64,000 nt of DNA from Candidatus Hydrogenedentota bacterium (GCA_016215105.1 JACRLJ010000015.1:65438-129437), one strand, 5' to 3'; shown: positions 35,083-44,193, counted from the stretch's first letter. Notes: a model not told the origin generated them from the letters alone. Numbers and translations: made by a program.

Positions 35083-37556
35083 GTGCGCGCGCCCCGGGTT
35101 CGTTGGATCAGCATATCCACAATCACCGCGGCCAGGATAAGCGCGCCTACGAAACTGCTTTGCCAGTACGAACTGGCCTGCGCCAGAACGAGCGCGTTGT
35201 AGAGCAACGCCACGATGAAGGCGCCCAGCAGCGTACCGAGCGCCGAACCGCGTCCGCCGAGAATATTCGTTCCACCAGTCACCGCCGCGGCGATGGCTTT
35301 GAGTTCCATCCCTTCGCCGGTGTTCGCCTGAACCTTTCCGTAGTAGCCGGCCTGGAGGACCGCGGCCAGTCCCACCAGCGCGCCGGATACGCCGAACACC
35401 AGTAGCGTCAGGCGGGCCTTGGACAAGCCGATCAGGCGCGCGGCGCTCTCCGAATTGCCGAGCGCGAGGACACGGCGTCCGGACAGGGTGTAGCGCAGGA
35501 ACAGGTGTACGAGCGCGGTCACGACGATCACGTAATAGCAGATTTTCGGAACGCCGAAGAGGTCGCCGTCCGCCAGGGCGCGGTAGGCGGCAGGCAATTC
35601 CATGATCTCTTTTCCACCCGTGGCGATACGCATCAGACCCCGGTAGATGCTGATGCCGGCCAGCGTTACGATGATGGGGTGAATGCGCGCAAGCAGCGCA
35701 GTGCCGCCGTTCAGGAGCGAGAACACGGTACCCAGAAGCATGCCCAGTCCCAGACACAACACCGGCGGCGCGCCCTGTACCGCGGCGCCGGTAGCCACCG
35801 CGCTGACCAATCCAATCATGGACCCCACCGAGATATCAATGCCGCCCGCGCAAATGATGAGCGTCGCGCCCTGGGCGACGATCGCGGGCAATGCCGCGGT
35901 CGAAAGCACATCGAGAAAATTTTGAACGGTCGCAAATTCGGCCGGCTTGAACCAGGTCATCACGGCTGCGAGGAACACAATGAAGCCCAGCAGGCCGACC
36001 TCGCGAAAGCTGAGCCACCGCGCCAGACGCCCCGGACGCTTTTCCGACTCCGCCGCACGGCGCACCGTTGCCCGAGGCACCGCCGCCGCAGCGATGGTGT
36101 CCTTGCTGTCCACTCGGGGGTTGAACTCGCCGGTCTTGCGTCCCTCGGAAATGGTAATGACGCGGTCGCTCATGGCCAGCACTTCCGGCAATTCGGAACT
36201 GATCATGAGGATTGCGGCGCCCTGCTCGACCATACCGGACATGAGTTTGTGGATTTCGGCCTTCGCGCCCACGTCCACGCCGCGCGTGGGCTCGTCCAGC
36301 AGCAGCACCTTGGGCTTTGTGGATTGCCATCGTCCGAAGACGACCTTCTGCTGATTACCGCCGCTAAGTGTTCCGATAGGCTGCTCGATAGATCCAGCGC
36401 GCACGTTCATGTCGGAAACGACTTGCCGCGCCAGCTTGGTCTCGGCCGCCGCTCGAATCCATCCGAAGTTCGACAGGCGGCGCAGCACGGCCACGCTGGC
36501 GTTGGAGCGAAGCGAATGGCCGCGAAACACGCCCTGCACTAACCGGTCTTCCGGGAGATAGGCCAAACCCGCGCGGACGGCCTGCCGGGGCGAACTCAGT
36601 TCGACCGCTGTCCCGTCAATCTCGACGCTCCCGTGTTTCATTGGTCGAAGACCGAACAGGGTCTGCGCGAACTCGGAGCGTCCCGCGCCGACAAAACCGT
36701 ATATGCCCACAATTTCGCCACGATGCACGTCTACCGAAATGTCCGTAAACGTACCATCCGCCGCCGTCGCCCCTTGGACACGCAGGCAAACTTCGCCGCG
36801 GGACGCTGGCGTCTTCTCATAGAGACTGCTCACCTCGCGGCCGACCATGGAAGAAACCATACGGTCCATGGTGAGACCTTGCGTGCTCACGGTCTCGACC
36901 GTTTCGCCGTCGCGCATAACCGTGACACGATCGCACAGTTCGAGCACTTCCTCGAGGCGATGGCTGACGTAAACGATTCCGACGCCATCCGCCTTGAGCC
37001 GCCGGATCTGTCCGAACAGATTCTTGATTTCATTTTGGGTCAGCGACGCGGTGGGCTCGTCCAAGAATAGAACGCGCGCCTGCTCCGACACGGCGGCGGC
37101 GATTTCGGCCATCATGCGGCGCGCCACGGACAAACCGCCCGCGGGCGCCCGGACGTCAAACGACTCGCCGACCTCACGAATCAGCCGCTCGGCCTCGCTG
37201 TAGACACGCCCCCACTGAATTAGCCCTGCCGGACCGCGGAGCAAGCCGCGCCCGAGGAGCATGTTTTCCGCGAGACTCAATTGCGCGAAGAGGTCAGACT
37301 CTTGATGCACGACAGATATGCCGGAATGCGCCGCGTGACGCGTGCTGGCAAAGGAAACGTTGAAGCCATTGAGTTCTATGGAGCCGGAATCCGGACGAAA
37401 TAGTCCGGTGGCGATATTGATGAGCGTGCTTTTCCCAGCGCCATTTTCACCGACAAGGCCGTGTACTTCCCCGGCCCGGACGTCCAGATTAGCGCAACGC
37501 AGCGCAGGAGCGCCGCCAAAGCTTTTACGTATGTTCGCAAGTTGAAGAACGGACAC
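35079..37556 (-). CDS. ABC importer double-ATPase fused to a permease
   Basis: 825 residues joining two proteins that are normally separate. Residues about 1-495 are an RbsA-type tandem ATPase: Walker A GENGAGKST at 36-44 and Walker B FLDEPTAS in the first half; a degenerate P-loop GFVGAGRSE, signature LSGGNQQK and Walker B LLDEPTRGVD in the second. A charged linker near 495-510 leads to an RbsC-type permease (about 510-825) with CAGGIDISVGSMIGL and VTGGTNILGGRGSALG. GTG 37556 is the start, 12 bases after the aldolase-family gene. The importer would be fusion plus second permease plus binding protein. No stop or frame break lies between the halves, so the fusion is real in this sequence. Confidence 0.93.
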   Translation of the reverse strand: MSVLQLANIRKSFGGAPALRCANLDVRAGEVHGLVGENGAGKSTLINIATGLFRPDSGSIELNGFNVSFASTRHAAHSGISVVHQESDLFAQLSLAENMLLGRGLLRGPAGLIQWGRVYSEAERLIREVGESFDVRAPAGGLSVARRMMAEIAAAVSEQARVLFLDEPTASLTQNEIKNLFGQIRRLKADGVGIVYVSHRLEEVLELCDRVTVMRDGETVETVSTQGLTMDRMVSSMVGREVSSLYEKTPASRGEVCLRVQGATAADGTFTDISVDVHRGEIVGIYGFVGAGRSEFAQTLFGLRPMKHGSVEIDGTAVELSSPRQAVRAGLAYLPEDRLVQGVFRGHSLRSNASVAVLRRLSNFGWIRAAAETKLARQVVSDMNVRAGSIEQPIGTLSGGNQQKVVFGRWQSTKPKVLLLDEPTRGVDVGAKAEIHKLMSGMVEQGAAILMISSELPEVLAMSDRVITISEGRKTGEFNPRVDSKDTIAAAAVPRATVRRAAESEKRPGRLARWLSFREVGLLGFIVFLAAVMTWFKPAEFATVQNFLDVLSTAALPAIVAQGATLIICAGGIDISVGSMIGLVSAVATGAAVQGAPPVLCLGLGMLLGTVFSLLNGGTALLARIHPIIVTLAGISIYRGLMRIATGGKEIMELPAAYRALADGDLFGVPKICYYVIVVTALVHLFLRYTLSGRRVLALGNSESAARLIGLSKARLTLLVFGVSGALVGLAAVLQAGYYGKVQANTGEGMELKAIAAAVTGGTNILGGRGSALGTLLGAFIVALLYNALVLAQASSYWQSSFVGALILAAVIVDMLIQRTRGART

Positions 37557-37568
37557 CGCCGCGCGCGC

Positions 37569-38549
37569 CTAACGGTACTTCGCGAGTTCTCTTTCGAGTA
37601 CCGCCTTATACCGCGTGTAGTCAGCATCGCTGAGGTTCGGTTGCTGGTACTCGCCGTAGGAGGCGCTGAAGGTGGGCCGCCGATAGGGCTTGACCGGGTG
37701 ACCGTTTTCGGTGGCGTACCGCTTGAGAAACTCCACCGGATTGACGGCCTCGTACACGAGCAGATTCGTCGAGCGCTGCGCGTCCATCGCGCCGTCGATA
37801 TCGCCGGCGTCGAAGCGGTCTTGAACGGCTTTGAGAATCTGCGGATTCACGCAGGCGCCCTGGCCGATTACGGCTTTTGCGCCGGAACAGAGGCCCGCGA
37901 AGAAGGCGCACTCGTTGCCGGAGATGAACACGAAATCTTTCCCCCGGACGGCCCAGGTCAAGTCCAGGATATAACCGGCATCGCCAGTCGAGACTTTGAT
38001 GGCATGCACCTTGGGCATGTCCGCCAACTTACGTATCAAATCCACGGTCACGCAGTAGGGCTTGGACATAGCCGGAGGCTGATAGATCATGATGGGCACG
38101 GACACCGCGTCCGAGATCGTCTCGAAATACCGAAGGATAACGTCCGCCTCGGTCTCGCCGGCGCGTGGCCGTATAGCCTCCGGCAGCGTATGAACGACCG
38201 CGGCGGCGCCCTGATCCTGGGCGTACTTGCTTAGTTCCACCGCCTGACGGGTGAACACGGCGGGATCGGGCAACGCGTCGAAGTTCTGATCCCAGATCCC
38301 CGTGCTTCCTACGACCACCGGCGCCTTGCCCGCCAGGTGCTTGCACGCAGTCCGCGTAATCTGCTTCACTTCGTCGTAGTTGTAGGTGTACATCTGGCCC
38401 ATGCCGGAGCGAACAAAGAACGCGCTATTGGCGTTGTTCGCGAGCACGAAATCCAGGAAGTGACGCTGCCCGTCGTCGTCCAGGCTCAAGTCCTCGTTGA
38501 AGGCCGTAAATACATTGGCAATGACCCCGTGGGCCACGTACGTGCTCAT
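37569..38549 (-). CDS. Dihydrodipicolinate synthase/N-acetylneuraminate lyase family aldolase
   Basis: Class I aldolase-superfamily TIM barrel of 326 residues. The Schiff-base lysine is K185 (HAIKVST) and the catalytic tyrosine Y156 (IYQPP); GSTG at 81-84 matches the family's substrate carboxylate region. The family spans DapA, NanA, keto-deoxy-sugar-acid aldolases and others, and the sequence does not decide between them. Its place in an operon with a sugar importer favours a role in catabolising the imported sugar or sugar acid rather than lysine synthesis. ATG 38549 overlaps the stop of the small membrane gene upstream. Confidence 0.9.
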   Translation of the reverse strand: MSTYVAHGVIANVFTAFNEDLSLDDDGQRHFLDFVLANNANSAFFVRSGMGQMYTYNYDEVKQITRTACKHLAGKAPVVVGSTGIWDQNFDALPDPAVFTRQAVELSKYAQDQGAAAVVHTLPEAIRPRAGETEADVILRYFETISDAVSVPIMIYQPPAMSKPYCVTVDLIRKLADMPKVHAIKVSTGDAGYILDLTWAVRGKDFVFISGNECAFFAGLCSGAKAVIGQGACVNPQILKAVQDRFDAGDIDGAMDAQRSTNLLVYEAVNPVEFLKRYATENGHPVKPYRRPTFSASYGEYQQPNLSDADYTRYKAVLERELAKYR

Positions 38550-38931
38550 TTATAGGCTCCTGTCTTAGGCGGCGGCGCATACTTCCGCTTTTTGTTTTTG
38601 GCGTCCGTATCTTTCATCCGTTCCCGCAGATTCTTGAACCGGTGAGGCCGGTTACGGACCACCAGAACCACGATGACTACGAAAAGGACCATTTCCACAT
38701 AGAAAATCCATTGGGGGAAGTAGGCTTGCTGGCGCCAGAACTCGGTGAGGGGAGTCTCCCATCCCGTATCGCGACCGTGTGGAGGCACGCCATGTATATG
38801 ACGCTTTCAATGGCCCACAGGATGGCGGGACCGATTGACCGGCGAAAGACGTAAACAATGGGAAGAAGAAAGATGAACACCACCAGATAGGCCGTCCAGC
38901 GCTCCTGCAGGTGGGCGATCACCGCCTCCAT
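38546..38931 (-). pseudogene. Small two-helix membrane protein, frame-broken
   Basis: From ATG 38931 the first frame gives a helix-rich N-terminus (AYLVVFIFLLPIVYVF, then ILWAIESVIYMACLH). Near 38770-38790 the sense switches to another frame reading RDTGWETPLTEFWRQQAYFP, a second membrane helix (FYVEMVLFVVIVVLVV) and a basic tail ending KKRKYAPPPKTGAYK. Each half alone is implausible; together they look like one protein with a stretch missing between. The second frame's stop overlaps the aldolase start (ATGA), so the gene heads the sugar-importer operon. Family not recognised. True pseudogene or assembly fault, as for the other broken genes here. Confidence 0.65.
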
Positions 38932-39027
38932 AATTTCCCTCCTTCGATCAGACTACGCCGGAGTTTAGCACAGTTGTTTTGACGATGCCAGTCCGACCGG
39001 AGACTTCGGCGCCGTGCCGAATCAGCT

Positions 39028-39381
39028 TCAACCCGAGGAATTCGTGGTCGCCGCCGCCGTGGCTGCTGCGGCTGCGTCGGCCGCGGCGGCCTGGACGACG
39101 AGCGTCTGCGAACTCTGGCCGCGTACCGACACGACGTGAGCCGGTCCGGCGCTGATACCCTTCAGCGGATTGTGCCACTGGATTGCGCCGGTCAAGGGGT
39201 CCAGGCAATACATGTAGCCGTTGGTGGACACGATCAGCCGGTCGTCCTCGAGCAGCAGCGAGACGTAGCCGGAGTGCATGTCGGAGTTTGACCAGACGAT
39301 CTCGCCGGTGTCCCGGTGCAAGGCCACGGCGCGGCCGCTGAGTCCGACGAAGATGAGGTCTTCAATTCGTACGTCGAGCAT
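39028..39381 (-). CDS. Small PQQ-repeat protein with Ala-rich tail
   Basis: 117 residues holding about two blades of a PQQ-type beta-propeller (GRAVALHRDTGEIVWSNS; YMYCLDPLTGAIQWHNPLKG), too few to close a propeller alone, followed by a low-complexity Ala/Thr tail. No signal peptide. GGAGGG lies 8 bases before ATG 39381, so the start is good. It may be a remnant of a longer propeller protein or may assemble as an oligomer; function unknown. Confidence 0.7.
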   Translation of the reverse strand: MLDVRIEDLIFVGLSGRAVALHRDTGEIVWSNSDMHSGYVSLLLEDDRLIVSTNGYMYCLDPLTGAIQWHNPLKGISAGPAHVVSVRGQSSQTLVVQAAAADAAAAATAAATTNSSG

Positions 39382-39449
39382 AGGGAAAGCCCTCCAGTGA
39401 TGCGTTTATTCTACTACAACCGGATCGGCGCGCCGTTGTCCGAGTGGGC

Positions 39450-40673
39450 TCACCTGCTCTTCACTGTTCTTAAGTATGCTTTCAGGAATGCGTCCCAGCC
39501 AGTTGCCTTACTGAAGTCCAACCCCTGGTATAGTGGAGATACGTCACCGATCGGGAAATAGATCGCCAGGCCATGGGAGTTCTTCATGTCCTCACCCTTG
39601 TAGCCTTGCTTCGTAACGTACGCGGTTTGCACGGCCGTGATGACGCCCTTGCACGCAGCGGTGACGGGCGCGTCGGAGCCGGCGTCGACCAGTAATAAGC
39701 AGAAGTCCACGAGGTCAATATTGTCCCGCACCGCATAGGACTGGACCTTGCCGCGAACTGACTGAATGCGCTGTACCGCCGCGGGATCTTTCAGGCTCGC
39801 CTTGAGAGCAGACGCCAAAGCGGCGACGGTCTTGGCCACGTCGTCCGCTTTGGATAGGTCGCACGCCGAATACGTAACGCTGTCCGCCGGGACGTACGAC
39901 GCGAGGTACTTGTCTACAATGAGCGCACTGAGTTTAGCCGGCTTCATTGCCGGATTCTTTGCCAGGGCGCCGAGGATCGTGTTGTACGGCCAGCCCGCGC
40001 CGGGTTCGGTCTGTTCCGAGGCGACCGTGAAGTCCGCGCTCTCACGAATTTGATAACCGACCTCGGCCATGCTCATTAAACACGCGTCCATACCGAGAAT
40101 ATCAAGCTTTCGGCCCAGTAGCTTGGCCGCATCCGCCAGCACCTTTTTCATTTCCTGATTGTCGAGGAAGTCCTTCGCGTTGTCATCGATTAGGATTGCG
40201 CGCGCGGCCATGCTGCCGCGGGCCTTATTAAGCATGTTCCGCACCGGGGTGTGGAACAACGCATGGCATACGCGGCCGCTGGCCAGCCGCCGCAAGGCGC
40301 GGTGCCGCTCGCCTGCGAAAAGGTCTGTATCGTCCCAACCCTGACCGTGGTTCCACAGGACGAGCAGATAGTGCTCGGCGGGATAGTTCGTAACGCCCCA
40401 CAGAATGAAATCGCTCAGGCGCCTCGGATCGCCGGTATTGACACCGCCCAAGGAATCGACGGCGTCGCCGGAGACGATGCCGCCCTTGCGCAGATAGTAG
40501 CGTCTGGCGACGTGGCCCTCGGCGCGATCGAACTCGGCGATGATGTTGATCTTGTTGGTCGAGCCGACCTTCTTCATCTCCACGAGATCCGTAACGCCTT
40601 CCGGATCGAGGTCGTTGTCGCCAGCCATGTACACCATGACCGTCCATGACTTCTTCGTCGTCTTTGACGCCAT
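39450..40673 (-). CDS. Clostripain-family (C11) cysteine protease
   Basis: Caspase-fold cysteine peptidase of 407 residues. The catalytic His is H109 in WNHGQGW and the catalytic Cys C198 in GMDACLMS, both in the context typical of C11 enzymes; the N-terminal block WTVMVYMAGDNDLD is also characteristic. ATG 40673 has AAGGAGG 6 bases upstream, fixing the start, which leaves no signal peptide, so a cytoplasmic location is predicted although many C11 proteases are secreted. Cleavage after Arg or Lys is usual for the family. No partner inhibitor gene is obvious beside it. Confidence 0.92.
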   Translation of the reverse strand: MASKTTKKSWTVMVYMAGDNDLDPEGVTDLVEMKKVGSTNKINIIAEFDRAEGHVARRYYLRKGGIVSGDAVDSLGGVNTGDPRRLSDFILWGVTNYPAEHYLLVLWNHGQGWDDTDLFAGERHRALRRLASGRVCHALFHTPVRNMLNKARGSMAARAILIDDNAKDFLDNQEMKKVLADAAKLLGRKLDILGMDACLMSMAEVGYQIRESADFTVASEQTEPGAGWPYNTILGALAKNPAMKPAKLSALIVDKYLASYVPADSVTYSACDLSKADDVAKTVAALASALKASLKDPAAVQRIQSVRGKVQSYAVRDNIDLVDFCLLLVDAGSDAPVTAACKGVITAVQTAYVTKQGYKGEDMKNSHGLAIYFPIGDVSPLYQGLDFSKATGWDAFLKAYLRTVKSR

Positions 40674-41092
40674 AGGTCGCCTCCTTTTTGTTTCGTGAGT
40701 GGCATAGACGTGACAAACCCCGGAACTACTCCGATGATACACGGAGTTTTGATGCGTCCATGGTACAGCAGTCGCCGCGGGAGCGGCAAACTCCGGCAAA
40801 CGGGGCTGCGGGAATGCCCCTATATACATGGGGCAGCCGTTTCGGGTAAGCGGGGAGTCCCGACAGGCTGAAAAAGGCTGAAGACGCGCCATCTGACGGC
40901 TTTTCGAAACAAGGGGGTACAGGAGATAACCTACTGGACCACAATGGGTTGCGAGATCACGGCGGGAACGCCCGAATTCGTGGTCAGAACCCCATCAAAG
41001 GCGTGAAAAATAGCGTGCGCCGCGCGACAGGTTCAGTCAACCCAGTTCGTGCAGCGCACAAGAGAAGCCGAAGTTGGTTGGAACGCCTACGT
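40674..41092. other. Gene-free interval between C11 protease and PEP-CTERM genes
   Basis: About 420 bases upstream of the C11 protease. Apart from the ribosome binding site at the left edge I see no gene, hairpin pair or promoter that I can support. Open frames here lack coding character. Confidence 0.4.
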
Positions 41093-41806
41093 CTATGCCG
41101 ATTTGCGGTAGCGGCGGATGGCCAGCGCGGCCACTCCGAAACCAAGCAGCGACAGCGACGCGGGTTCCGGCACTACGCGGGACGTGATGGTTACCTCCAT
41201 CAGTAGATCGTTGTAATCCATGTGCCCTTCCGGGTCGTTGAAGGGAAGATCTTCCAATGCGAACAAGTAGGTACCGGGCGTCGGCGTCGAGAAGATGAGC
41301 AGGTGGTCTTCGCCGCCGAGATTGCGCGCAGGTTCCGACAGCCATGCGTAGCCTTGGCTCGGGTCGCCCGGGGTGTGGGCGTAGTCGAAGAAGCCAAAGG
41401 GATCGGTGGTCGAGAACGCCGCAGTGAACCCGGCGCCGCGCAGGTCACCCCAGTAGGGAGCGCCGGAATACGTGTTCGTCACGCCGGACAGGATGTAGTG
41501 ATAGTTCGGCGACGTATCCGGATTGACGGTGTAGTAACCGAAGACTTCCGTGAGGTACGCATTGGCCCACACGCCTTCCACAAACACATCGTAGACCGTG
41601 TCCGGCGCGGGTGTCCAAAACTCGGTGTTGTATTGAATGAGGTCGAGGTCGGCGTTGCTGCTCACTGTCCCCGGGCCGTACAGGTTGTCGTAGATCTGCC
41701 ACAAGCTCAACTCGCCCGTGGATGGCGGCGGGTCCGACGCCACGATAGCCAGCGCGGGCCAGCAGAGCAGAGCAACCAGAATCGCACATCCCCAGCGTAG
41801 TATCAT
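41093..41806 (-). CDS. PEP-CTERM exported protein with DUF4114-like domain
   Basis: 237 residues. ATG 41806 has GGGAGG 8 bases upstream and starts a signal peptide (RWGCAILVALLCWPALA). The body contains the DUF4114-type motif EDLPFNDPEGHMDYNDLLMEV split over about 185-205, often calcium-associated. The C-terminus VPEPASLSLLGFGVAALAIRR plus basic residues is a textbook PEP-CTERM sorting signal, which implies an exosortase and exopolysaccharide-linked export elsewhere in the genome. No exosortase is in the window. Likely a surface or matrix protein. Confidence 0.9.
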   Translation of the reverse strand: MILRWGCAILVALLCWPALAIVASDPPPSTGELSLWQIYDNLYGPGTVSSNADLDLIQYNTEFWTPAPDTVYDVFVEGVWANAYLTEVFGYYTVNPDTSPNYHYILSGVTNTYSGAPYWGDLRGAGFTAAFSTTDPFGFFDYAHTPGDPSQGYAWLSEPARNLGGEDHLLIFSTPTPGTYLFALEDLPFNDPEGHMDYNDLLMEVTITSRVVPEPASLSLLGFGVAALAIRRYRKSA

Positions 41807-42181
41807 GTTCAAGTCCTCCCAATAATACCTTATACCACAGACGCCGCTGTCGTGCTTGAGGGCGTCGTGGGCGTTCATACTCAGCACACGCCGACATCCA
41901 AAGGAAGCGCATTTCGCGTGCCACCAACCCGGCAAATCCCGCAGAAGCGCGTAATGTGTTCGCGCAGAATTGTTTACGGCGCAATTGAAGCGTTTGGATG
42001 TGCGCTGAACTGCGATGAAGAGGCTAGACTTTGCCGCAGCGTCGACAACTAAACGGTCATCAGTGACCAACTATCTATCAAAGGAGTGATATGCCGCGTC
42101 GCCAGGAACGAGATTAGCGAGAATTTCGAGCTAAATTAGAAAAGATGGGCAACTGAGGGTCAGATTAGCTCGGAGGGAGTC
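41807..42181. other. Gene-free interval downstream of the antitoxin-like gene
   Basis: About 375 bases. The place where a toxin would be expected (downstream of the minus-strand antitoxin-like gene) has no intact or recognisable toxin reading frame on either strand. Confidence 0.45.
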
Positions 42182-42397
42182 CTATTGATTTCCTGGATTC
42201 AGACTATACTCCGGCTCGGATTCTCCGTAGGCGCCGGCCAGTGACGCGGCGGATGCAGCGAGCCAGTCACGGCGCTCATCATCTGCGTCCCCCGCCTCGG
42301 CGAGGCACACAAATACCTTGGCCCCGGATGGGTCCTGAATTGGATGCGCCAACTCCAAATGCGTACCGTCCACGACACGGGCTTCAATGACAACCAT
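42182..42397 (-). CDS. Small antitoxin-like protein, apparently unpaired
   Basis: 71 residues beginning VVIEARVVDGTHLELAHPIQ, then a stretch with VFVCLAEAGDADDERRDWLAASAASLAGAYG and EPEYSL at the end. From memory this is the shape of small type II antitoxin-like proteins (a beta N-terminal part plus a DW...AYG...EPEY tail), normally followed by a PIN, RelE or MazF-type toxin. Nothing like that follows. It may be an orphan antitoxin, a remnant, or something else. No clear ribosome binding site was assigned. Confidence 0.55.
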   Translation of the reverse strand: MVVIEARVVDGTHLELAHPIQDPSGAKVFVCLAEAGDADDERRDWLAASAASLAGAYGESEPEYSLNPGNQ

Positions 42398-42576
42398 AGA
42401 ACCTCCTATCGGGGAACATACTTGGCTCTCCGTTGATCCTATGTCTTCCGCAATTCCGTATCAGCATGTTGGAAACCGGCAAGGGCCAGGTAATAATGAA
42501 CACTGATTATTGGAATTCCTGGATCGAAGCGCACTCTGGCGAATAGTCGCGAACGTGAAAACAGAAGGCGAACCCG

Positions 42577-43422
42577 ATGGCGTACTTGTTCGACTATGAT
42601 GCGAGCTGGAAGTCGCTCCTGACGCCGTGTCAGCCGCCGTTCTTCAACGGCTGGACGCCGCGATCCGACGCTGCGCTGTGCGCCGAGCTCTCGCGGCTGG
42701 CCTACTGCGGGGGCGAAGTCATCGGCGAAACGCTGCCTAACATCGGAATGCGTCTCGTCAAAGTCATTGACGAAATGGCCGGTAAGGGCACGTTCGGATT
42801 CCTTGCGAAGGACGAGGCCCGCGCCGTGCTCGTGTTCCGGGGAACGGAGTCCACGGACCCGAGCGACGTGATTGACGATGTGCGGTTCTTCCCGTGCCGC
42901 TGGGAATTCCCGGATGGAACGAGCGCAGAAGTACACAGCGGTTTTGCCGACGCGCTCAATCGCGTTTTGGCCGAATTCGAAGCGGCCGTGGCGGGTATCT
43001 CCGCGCCGCTGATCATCACCGGACACAGCCTCGGCGCCGCGCTGGCGTGTCTCGCGGCCAGCCGTGTGCCCGCCCGCGCGCTGTACACCTTTGGCGGACC
43101 TCGCGTAGGGGATGACGCGTTCTGTCAGAATATGGCCGCCCGCGTAGAGACCCACCGATACCGGCACTGCTGCGACGTGGTGTGCGAAGTTCCCACGCCA
43201 CCGCTATACAAGCACTTCGGAACGCTCCATTACATCGACCGGAACGGGAATTGTTCGGTGGACGTCACGAATGGGCAGATCGTGGCGGATCAGGTGGTCG
43301 CGCAAGCCGAGTATCTGCGCGCGTACGCGTTCCGTCCCGGAAACGTGTTCTCGCGCAGTCTGGCCGACCACACGCCACTGAATTACGTGTCCGCTCTCGC
43401 GAGAATGGCTGATCGCGAGTGA
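42577..43422 (+). CDS. Class 3 lipase family protein
   Basis: Alpha/beta hydrolase of 281 residues. Nucleophile elbow GHSLG with S151; catalytic Asp probably D200 (CCDVVCEVP, the family DxVxxxP motif) and His H265 (ADHTPLNY). The oxyanion strand VLVFRGTES at 84-92 is typical of lipase_3. No signal peptide is seen, so it acts in the cytoplasm or leaves by a signal-less route. It is rich in Cys for a secreted enzyme (about ten), fitting the cytoplasm. The next gene on the same strand is a pentapeptide-repeat protein about 200 bases away. Confidence 0.9.
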   Translation: MAYLFDYDASWKSLLTPCQPPFFNGWTPRSDAALCAELSRLAYCGGEVIGETLPNIGMRLVKVIDEMAGKGTFGFLAKDEARAVLVFRGTESTDPSDVIDDVRFFPCRWEFPDGTSAEVHSGFADALNRVLAEFEAAVAGISAPLIITGHSLGAALACLAASRVPARALYTFGGPRVGDDAFCQNMAARVETHRYRHCCDVVCEVPTPPLYKHFGTLHYIDRNGNCSVDVTNGQIVADQVVAQAEYLRAYAFRPGNVFSRSLADHTPLNYVSALARMADRE

Positions 43423-43627
43423 CGGACAGCTACGGAGACGGAGACGCCGAGGAAGAGGATGAGCGCATCAGATTACGCTCGCGAGAATCATCGGTCGATG
43501 AGTGGGCAGACATCGCCTGCTCATCAATGTCTTTCTAATAGGTAATCCTCACCAGAATTGGGACTTCGAATACGAATTGGATTACGATGGGGGAGCGGAT
43601 CGGATTTGAGGACTAGGAGGATACCTC

Positions 43628-44029
43628 GTGGCGACACCCGTGATTGTGGAACATCTGGAAATTTGCGAGCCGGAAGGACTCTCGGCACAACTGAACGAAG
43701 AGTGCGTTTATCGCTTTGTCAGGTTTACCGGGCTCTCAATGGAGGGAGGTCATATTGACGCCGCATTCCTCACTTGCACGTTCACAAGGATCGACTGGTA
43801 TTGGGGTATTTTTAATTGCGCTGTCTTTGTAGAGTGCCAATTTGAAGACTGCATATTTCTTGGCGCCGCCTTTCCCGACTGCAAGTTCGTCGAGTGCAGT
43901 TTTGTCCGCTGTCGTTTCGCGAAGGACAATATGGGTGGCGATTGCTCGTTTGATGGCGCTAAGTGGTATGGGTGCACCCAGACCGATTGCGAAGGTCTGA
44001 GTGAGCACGTACCTGTGACTCCACAATAA
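43628..44029 (+). CDS. Cys-rich pentapeptide-repeat protein
   Basis: 133 residues from GTG 43628, with AGGAGG about 8 bases upstream. The centre is a run of pentapeptide repeats of the A(D/N)LXX class with Cys in place of the usual residue: NCAVFVECQFEDCIFLGAAF, DCKFVECSFVRCRF. These stack as a right-handed beta-helix, here short (about four coils). Such proteins often mimic DNA or bind partner proteins. Twelve or so Cys line one face. The function is unknown; its place after the lipase is the only context. Confidence 0.8.
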   Translation: MATPVIVEHLEICEPEGLSAQLNEECVYRFVRFTGLSMEGGHIDAAFLTCTFTRIDWYWGIFNCAVFVECQFEDCIFLGAAFPDCKFVECSFVRCRFAKDNMGGDCSFDGAKWYGCTQTDCEGLSEHVPVTPQ

Positions 44030-44193
44030 TCCCCATTGACTCGCGGCCACGCCAAGAGACTGTCCGGAAGAATCGGATACGCGATTGAGTAAATCGGATT
44101 AGCCGGAGACAGCGGACGCCATTGATATTCTGGCTTAGCAAGGGGTTCAATTCTCGAACGCAGAGACGCGGAGATCGCGGAGGATTCTTCTCG

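Noticed and set aside
35505-36542. 345-codon plus-strand frame inside the ATPase-permease gene
   Set aside because: Lies wholly opposite a well-supported ABC protein and has low-complexity His/Arg/Gly composition.
41807-42181. A toxin gene paired with the antitoxin-like protein
   Set aside because: No reading frame on either strand shows PIN, RelE or MazF features.
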